Position numbers and translations under genes: made by a program | In this document: positions 14,128 through 18,723 of the stretch, one piece after another | Numbering within the stretch: position 1 is the first letter of the stretch | Layout of the letters: every line of letters begins with the position of its first letter | Notes under the pieces: model-generated | Seen by the model: only the letters and a program-made list of their open reading frames with translations | Told to the model about the DNA's origin: nothing | Databases searched by the model: none | From: Patescibacteria group bacterium | GTDB lineage: Bacteria > Patescibacteriota > Saccharimonadia > CAILAD01 > BJGX01 | Direction: 5' to 3' | Length of the DNA: 18,723 bases | NCBI GenBank assembly: GCA_009691555.1 | Contig: SICB01000010.1 | Location: forward strand, 1 to 18,723

Positions 14128-15575
14128 AGCTTGAGCTCCTTTGCGCTATTGTGCCAGTCGCTACCCGATTGGATGCGCTTAGCAATAGCCAAAACCTTCT
14201 TGTCGTCGCCTTGCTTGCCGATAATTTGTAGCCCCATAGGTAAGCCGGTGGCGGAGTCTAGCCCAATCGGAATACTAATGGCTGGGACACCAGCGAGGTT
14301 TGCAAATACTGTCAGTAGGTCGGTCTTGTACATCTCGACAGGGTCGGATTTGGACCCGAGCTTAAAGGCTGGCTGGAGAGTAGTTGGGATAAGTATTGCA
14401 TCGTTAGCTTCAAATACTTTATTGAGGGCTTCTATAATTAGTGTCCGAACTTGCATTGCTTTTTTGTAATAGGCGTCGTAGTAGCCGGCCGAGAGCGCAT
14501 AAGTGCCGATGATGTTGCGGCGTACTACTTCGGGGCCCAAGAACTGGCTACGGGTTTTCATGTAGCTATCTAGTAGGTCCTTGCTATCCTTAGCCTTGCT
14601 GCCGTACCTTACGCCATCGTAACGCTCCAAGTTGGAGCTGATCTCAGAAGGCACCAAGACATAGTAAGCTGCCAGGGCCAGCTCTAGTGGCACCAGCTCG
14701 GCAATACTAGCTTCGGTTCGGATATCAAGTAGGCTGCTATCTATCGCTGCAACGCCCCTCGATGCCACATCAGAATCTTCGTCGTCATAAAAGACAGCTT
14801 TCAGCTTGCCGTCGGGGTTTTTGTCGCTAAGAGTTTTGTCGCTCAAGGCTATGGTGGTGGAATCCTTGCTATCCTTGCCGGCAATAACTTCAAAGACTAT
14901 CTGGGCATCTTCGGCAGACCGAGCCACAGGGCCAACGCAATCAAAGCTACTGGCCATCGCAATTACCCCATACCGACTAACAACTCCGTAGGTTGGCTTG
15001 AAGCCTGTTACGCCGCAGTAGCTGGCGGGCTGGCGGATTGAGCCACCGGTATCGGTACCCAGGCTAAATATACCAAAATCGGCTGCTACCGATGCGGCCG
15101 AGCCGCCCGAACTTCCGCCCGGCACTCGGTCGAGATCCCAGGGGTTATGTGTGACATGATAAGAACTATTTTCGGTGCTGCCACCATGCGCGAATTCGTC
15201 TTGATTGACCTTGGCAATCAAGACCGCGCCAGCATGGTCGAGTTTTTCGATAACAGTTGCTGAGTAAGGCGGACTGTAGTCTTCCAGTATTTTACTGGCG
15301 GCCGTGGTTCGGATTCCTTTAGTCATGAACATATCTTTGGCGGTATAAGGAATGCCTTCGAGCAGCCCAATCTCTTCCCCGCTGGCGATTTTGGTATCGA
15401 CCTTTTTGGCTTGCTTTAGGGCTTGGCTTTCGCAGACCGTCAGAACGGCGCGGATTTTTGGGTTTAGATTACGGATTTTACCAATGTAAAATTCCGTCAG
15501 CTCTTGGGCCGAGATTTTTTTGGCTACCAGTAGCTCGTGAGCTTCTGTGATAGATAAATAATTTAAGTCGGGCAT
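14124..15575 (-). CDS. gatA: Asp-tRNA(Asn)/Glu-tRNA(Gln) amidotransferase subunit A
   Basis: GatA is the amidase subunit that hydrolyses glutamine and channels ammonia to GatB. It has 483 residues, standard length. The Ser-cisSer-Lys triad of the amidase-signature family is present: K80 (PYTAKDM), S155 (GGSSGGSAA) and S179 (GTDTGGSIRQPAS), almost the same positions as in well-studied GatA proteins. The frame is open to 15680, but ATG 15575 is the start: it overlaps the gatC stop by one base (TAATG), has AAAGGT upstream, and gives the family's usual N-terminus (LSITEAHELL). It ends in an ATGA overlap with the HEPN-like gene. Confidence 0.97.
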   Translation of the reverse strand: MPDLNYLSITEAHELLVAKKISAQELTEFYIGKIRNLNPKIRAVLTVCESQALKQAKKVDTKIASGEEIGLLEGIPYTAKDMFMTKGIRTTAASKILEDYSPPYSATVIEKLDHAGAVLIAKVNQDEFAHGGSTENSSYHVTHNPWDLDRVPGGSSGGSAASVAADFGIFSLGTDTGGSIRQPASYCGVTGFKPTYGVVSRYGVIAMASSFDCVGPVARSAEDAQIVFEVIAGKDSKDSTTIALSDKTLSDKNPDGKLKAVFYDDEDSDVASRGVAAIDSSLLDIRTEASIAELVPLELALAAYYVLVPSEISSNLERYDGVRYGSKAKDSKDLLDSYMKTRSQFLGPEVVRRNIIGTYALSAGYYDAYYKKAMQVRTLIIEALNKVFEANDAILIPTTLQPAFKLGSKSDPVEMYKTDLLTVFANLAGVPAISIPIGLDSATGLPMGLQIIGKQGDDKKVLAIAKRIQSGSDWHNSAKELKL

Positions 15576-15865
15576 TATAGTACCTTTTTGACCTTTATGT
15601 AGCCGTCCTGAAGCTCTGGCGCACTGGCCAACAAAAGTTTTGGGGCGATTGCGCATTTCTCGACCAAGTCTTCGCGCCAAACATCGGTCAGCCCCGTAAC
15701 CTGAGAGGTTGGCTCGACGCCGGTCGTATCGGTGTTTTGTATGGTATCGACAAAATCCAAAATCGAACTAATTTCGGTGCTGGCTACTGCTAGCTCGGCA
15801 TCGGTTAGCTCAATTCTGGCTAGCAGTGCAACCTTTTGTATTTCGTCTAATGATAACTTTGCCAT
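15575..15865 (-). CDS. gatC: Asp-tRNA(Asn)/Glu-tRNA(Gln) amidotransferase subunit C
   Basis: GatC is the small subunit that wraps around and stabilises the GatA-GatB interface. The 96 residues show the family pattern: SLDEIQKVALLARIELTDAE near the start, ISSILDFVDTIQNTDTTGVEP in the middle, and a WREDLVEKCAIAPKLLLASAP segment towards the end. It is the first gene of the run gatC-gatA-HEPN-gatB-mscS-ytxG-ytxH-DUF5665, all joined by overlaps or gaps of at most seven bases. ATG 15865 has no Shine-Dalgarno sequence; an extended -10 box ends seven bases before it, so its mRNA is predicted to be leaderless. Confidence 0.95.
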   Translation of the reverse strand: MAKLSLDEIQKVALLARIELTDAELAVASTEISSILDFVDTIQNTDTTGVEPTSQVTGLTDVWREDLVEKCAIAPKLLLASAPELQDGYIKVKKVL

Positions 15866-15872
15866 ATCTGTT

Positions 15873-15881
15873 ATTTTAGCA
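15873..15881 (-). promoter_or_regulatory. gatC operon promoter, leaderless type
   Basis: Extended -10 TGC-TAAAAT on the minus strand (15881-15873), seven bases before ATG 15865. No good -35 is present at 16-18 bases (TACTAA at best), so activity would rest on the extended -10. Transcription should start at the ATG itself. Confidence 0.55.
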
Positions 15882-15910
15882 GATTCTGGCCGAGATTAGT
15901 ACTTGCGATG

Positions 15911-16645
15911 TCATTTTGCCGAGGAGGTCTGAGGGGCAATTATAAAAGCCAAGATAACGGCGTAAATAATTGCAAACCCACACATCACCGACGGTATTGC
16001 TAGCTCAGACGATGGTACTACCCAATAAACAATTCCGGTCGGGACTAGAAACGAGAGAGTTCCGATACCGAGCCAGTGTAGTGAGTTGCGCCTAACTTTA
16101 GATTTTTGCTTACCAGCTAGTACAAAAACAATTGCGAGGGTTATCAATAGTAGCCCAAAGTAGTAGCTAGAGTATACAGCTGTGGCTGTTTCGGACAAAG
16201 CAAATATCACATAATTGCCGGTGCATATTGAGTTATTGATAGCACTTGGGGCAAAACCAAAAAACACCGCAAAGCCGGTTGCCGTAAGCAGCGCCAAGGC
16301 GCTCGACCAATGGTTTTTGCGGCCAGCCAATTCGTTGGCCAGCGTAACTCCTAGGGCCGGCAAAAAAGTAATTGCCACAAAGCCTATGCGCGAGGATACA
16401 TCAGTGATGAAGCTGCTATAGCTTCCACAAACAAAAAATTCGACGAGCTGAAATACTGCCAGCAGCACCAATGAAGCCGAAATAATATTCTTAATCCTCG
16501 AGGGCTTGATACGCAAAAAAGTGTATATCGCCAGAGCTATCTCGACGACGAAGGTAATTATCATCACCAGAGGGCTGAAGCAATATAGGGTATTTTTGTT
16601 TCGAGTGGTTGATTTTTTTGTTTGTTTTTTATTGATTTGAATCAT
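15911..16645 (-). CDS. Seven-helix integral membrane protein of unknown function
   Basis: A 244-residue, highly hydrophobic protein with a short Lys-rich cytoplasmic N-terminus (about 1-20) and about seven membrane helices (roughly 27-46, 54-73, 85-106, 113-133, 145-183 as two helices, 192-212 and 215-236). The pattern, with a conserved-looking FLPALGVTLAN in helix 3, resembles the 7TM sensor module found in front of some histidine kinases and cyclases (HisKA_7TM type), but no output domain follows. One Cys near helix 2 (FVCGS) and one before helix 5 (SICTGN) could bond outside the membrane. The protein stands alone between ligA and gatC with its own promoter and no Shine-Dalgarno site. No function is claimed. 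Confidence 0.8.
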   Translation of the reverse strand: MIQINKKQTKKSTTRNKNTLYCFSPLVMIITFVVEIALAIYTFLRIKPSRIKNIISASLVLLAVFQLVEFFVCGSYSSFITDVSSRIGFVAITFLPALGVTLANELAGRKNHWSSALALLTATGFAVFFGFAPSAINNSICTGNYVIFALSETATAVYSSYYFGLLLITLAIVFVLAGKQKSKVRRNSLHWLGIGTLSFLVPTGIVYWVVPSSELAIPSVMCGFAIIYAVILAFIIAPQTSSAK

Positions 16646-16660
16646 AACTTGTTACGCTTA

Positions 16661-16689
16661 ATTGTATCACAAAGCGAGCTTTTTGATAA
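16661..16689 (-). promoter_or_regulatory. Promoter of the seven-helix protein gene
   Basis: Minus strand TTATCA (16689-16684), a 17-base spacer and extended -10 TGA-TACAAT (16669-16661). The TG of the extended box belongs to the ligA stop codon TGA. Fifteen bases separate the -10 box from ATG 16645, giving a leader of about eight bases with no Shine-Dalgarno site. Confidence 0.55.
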
Positions 16690-18673
16690 ATCCCCTCTCA
16701 TCTAAGGTGGTCACGCCTAGGCTTTTGGCCTTATCATACTTGCTACCCGGGTCTGCGCCATAAACAACATAGCTAGTCTGGCTGCTGACTGAGTTGGTTA
16801 CCTGCCCTCCTCGCGCTCGTACTTTTGCGCTTGCTTCTTCCCGGCTTAGCGAGCTCAGAGTTCCTGTAAAAACCCAGGTTGTAGAGGTCAGTTCGCCCTT
16901 GGCTTTTGGCTTGGCGGTGGCAACTACGACTCCGTGGGCTAGCAGCTGCTCGACCATTCTTATGTTATGCGACTCGCCTAGCCAGCCGATGAGGGAATCA
17001 GACACGACACCACCAACTCCGTCGATACTAGCCAAATCGTCGGGTTGAGCAACCAAAAACTTGGCTAGGCTATGGTAGTGCTGGGCTATATCGTTGGCGG
17101 TTTTGGACCCGACATGGCGAATACCTAGGGCGTATATAAATCTCCCTAGCCCCACTTTGGAGTGCTCATCAATAGAGTCGATAAGGTTCTGAGCTGAAGT
17201 TTCGGCGAACCTCTCGAGGCCAAGCAGGTCGTCTTTGGTTAGTTTAAAAATATCGACAGCGCTAGCAACTAGCCCTTCTTCCATCAATTGAGCCAGGATC
17301 TTCTCGCCCAGACCATCAATATCGAAAGCCGATTTTGACACAAAATGTATAAGCTGTTGCCAGCGAATTTCGCCGGTTTGCAAATCTGCCAGTCGAGCCA
17401 CTGCCTCACCGGCGGGGCGTACCACAGCAACTCCATCGATGCTGGTTGGCATTTTCCATATTTTTTCATTTCCGGTTCTGAGCTTGGTGATAGGCTCAAT
17501 CACTTCGGGGATAATATCGCCAGCCTTTTGAATTATTACGGTGTCACCAATGCGCAGGTCCTTGCGAGCAACTTCGTCTTCATTATGGAGGGTGGCACGT
17601 CTAACGGTACTGCCAGCCACATTGACCGGCGTCAAAACTGCATAAGGTGTAACCGCACCCGTCCGCCCAATACTAACTCTAATGTCTTCAAGTATTGTAG
17701 TGGCGGTTTCGGCTGGGTACTTGTAGGCGACGGCGCCACGAGGTGCCTTGCCGGCCACGCCGAGTGACTCAAATTCGGCATTATTATTGATGGTAATTAC
17801 GAGTCCGTCGGTCTGGTACGGCAATTTCTGACGCTCGCCAGACCACTTGGTAATGTAGGCTCGAATCTCTGCCACACTCGATACAACTTGGTCGTTTGGC
17901 TCCACCATAAAGCCGAGCTCGCGGGCCATATTGTGCTCGTCTGCATGGCTGGTCAGACCCGGCAGATCCATCTCCACTGCGTAGGCAACAAATTTTAGAT
18001 TGCGGCTGGCGGCTACTGCTGGGTCGAGCTGGCGGACCGTACCCGCTCCGGCGTTACGCGGGTTAGCAAATAATGGCAGGCCGTCTTTGGCTCGCTGAAG
18101 GTTGATATTGTCAAAATCTTTTTTGGGTATTATGACTTCTCCGCGGATTTCAAAAAAATCATAAACCTCAGCCGAGACCTTATCGCTCTGGCGCAACTTT
18201 AGTGGTACGGTCTGAATTGTCTTAACGGTATGAGTAACGTCTTCGCCAATCTTTCCGTCGCCGCGCGTTATAGCGCGTACAAACAGGCCTTTTTCGTACT
18301 GCAGCGCCATAGCCAAACCATCCATCTTGAGCTCTATATAATATTCGAGCTTAGTTTTTTGGGTGAGCTTATGAACGCGCTGCTCCCAAGCCTCTAGCTC
18401 GGCAATATCGAAAACGTCATTTAAGCTGAGCATTGGGCGTTGGTGTGGAATGCTTTTAAATTTTGCCGAGGCCTTACCGCCGACTCTCTGAGTTGGTGAG
18501 TCGGGCGTTATTAGATCCGGATAGGCAGCTTCGATTTTGGCTAATTCTCGGGTTAGGCTTTGATAAACCTCATCTGTAACCGACGGATCTGCTAGCACAT
18601 GGTAGCGGTAGCGGTAGTCATTAATTACCCCCGAGAGCTCCTTGGCTCTGTCCTTGGCCTGGTCTTTATTCAT
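16667..18673 (-). CDS. ligA: NAD+-dependent DNA ligase, cysteine-free variant
   Basis: LigA seals nicks in DNA using NAD+. It has 668 residues, full length. Domain Ia (about 5-70) is followed by the adenylation domain with nucleophile K116 in ELKMDG, RGDG at 137-140, RGE at 177-179, NPRNAGAG at 204-211 and K318 (AVAYKYP). An OB fold, helix-hairpin-helix region (about 500-580) and BRCT domain (about 592-668) follow. Two departures stand out. The short zinc-finger module between OB and HhH (about 409-440) lacks all four Cys ligands; indeed I find no Cys in the whole protein. The motif IV Lys (K290 in E. coli) is Thr294. Flanks still align (KMPT, LIHFVSK), so this is sequence change, not a frameshift. 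ATG 18673 precedes the usual domain Ia start; no strong ribosome site is seen. Confidence 0.96.
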   Translation of the reverse strand: MNKDQAKDRAKELSGVINDYRYRYHVLADPSVTDEVYQSLTRELAKIEAAYPDLITPDSPTQRVGGKASAKFKSIPHQRPMLSLNDVFDIAELEAWEQRVHKLTQKTKLEYYIELKMDGLAMALQYEKGLFVRAITRGDGKIGEDVTHTVKTIQTVPLKLRQSDKVSAEVYDFFEIRGEVIIPKKDFDNINLQRAKDGLPLFANPRNAGAGTVRQLDPAVAASRNLKFVAYAVEMDLPGLTSHADEHNMARELGFMVEPNDQVVSSVAEIRAYITKWSGERQKLPYQTDGLVITINNNAEFESLGVAGKAPRGAVAYKYPAETATTILEDIRVSIGRTGAVTPYAVLTPVNVAGSTVRRATLHNEDEVARKDLRIGDTVIIQKAGDIIPEVIEPITKLRTGNEKIWKMPTSIDGVAVVRPAGEAVARLADLQTGEIRWQQLIHFVSKSAFDIDGLGEKILAQLMEEGLVASAVDIFKLTKDDLLGLERFAETSAQNLIDSIDEHSKVGLGRFIYALGIRHVGSKTANDIAQHYHSLAKFLVAQPDDLASIDGVGGVVSDSLIGWLGESHNIRMVEQLLAHGVVVATAKPKAKGELTSTTWVFTGTLSSLSREEASAKVRARGGQVTNSVSSQTSYVVYGADPGSKYDKAKSLGVTTLDERGFIKKLAL

Positions 18674-18723
18674 TCAAGTCTCTGTACATCTTGGATTGAA
18701 ATATAAAAAATATCGGCACAAAT
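18674..18723 (-). other. AT-rich region upstream of ligA, promoter not resolved
   Basis: The last 50 bases are AT-rich. A TACAGA lies seven bases before the ligA ATG, the same distance as the -10 boxes of radA and gatC, but it lacks the final T and has no clear -35. The window ends before an upstream gene can be seen. Confidence 0.2.

Noticed and set aside
15576..15680. Upstream extension of gatA
   Set aside because: The extra codons lie within gatC and have no family similarity; ATG 15575 overlaps the gatC stop and has a ribosome site.
1..18723. Reassigned TGA codon (code 25) as in Gracilibacteria/SR1
   Set aside because: TGA ends rnhB, gatA, ligA, the mscS-like gene, the HEPN-like gene and the seven-helix gene at their natural family ends, and no in-frame TGA is needed in any conserved protein.
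1..18723. tRNA, rRNA, CRISPR or insertion-sequence content
   Set aside because: No T-loop-like clover-leaf, repeat-spacer array, transposase frame or terminal repeats with target duplication were seen on either strand.

Overview
The window is a compact stretch of bacterial chromosome in which every recognisable gene lies on the minus strand. It looks like a Patescibacteria/CPR genome, most probably Saccharibacteria (TM7). This is an inference from gene content, the deviant proteins and the tight packing; no 16S rRNA or other decisive marker is present. TGA is used as a stop codon by rnhB, gatA, ligA and several others, which argues against the code-25 lineages (Gracilibacteria/SR1). No tRNA, rRNA, insertion sequence or CRISPR array was found.

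Layout in the direction of transcription (high to low coordinates): ligA (NAD+-dependent DNA ligase); a seven-helix membrane protein; a tight run gatC-gatA-(membrane-anchored HEPN-like protein)-gatB-mscS-like-(YtxG/DUF948-like)-(YtxH)-(DUF5665-like); dnaE (replicative polymerase); rplS (L19 with a long acidic tail); rnhB-yraN; a 350-base regulatory intergenic region; nusA-clpC; and radA, which runs off the left edge. The gatCAB run makes the amidotransferase that completes Gln-tRNA(Gln) and/or Asn-tRNA(Asn). Its tail of small envelope and mechanosensitive proteins suggests that translation and envelope-stress functions are co-expressed. The clpC-radA adjacency and the rplS-rnhB-yraN cluster recall gene orders seen in other bacteria.

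The regulatory DNA is the most interesting part. Upstream of nusA is a near-consensus CIRCE operator (17 of 18 positions) embedded in a TTGACA-N17-TACAAT promoter. It is followed within about 50 bases by an intrinsic terminator, which a short reading frame spans. This suggests HrcA-controlled and attenuated expression of nusA-clpC. Several genes (radA, rplS, gatC) have a -10 box only 7-9 bases before the ATG and no Shine-Dalgarno sequence, so they are probably read from leaderless mRNAs, while their neighbours have strong Shine-Dalgarno sites. Other oddities are a completely cysteine-free LigA that lacks the Zn-finger ligands, and an HEPN-like RxxxxH protein translationally coupled between gatA and gatB.
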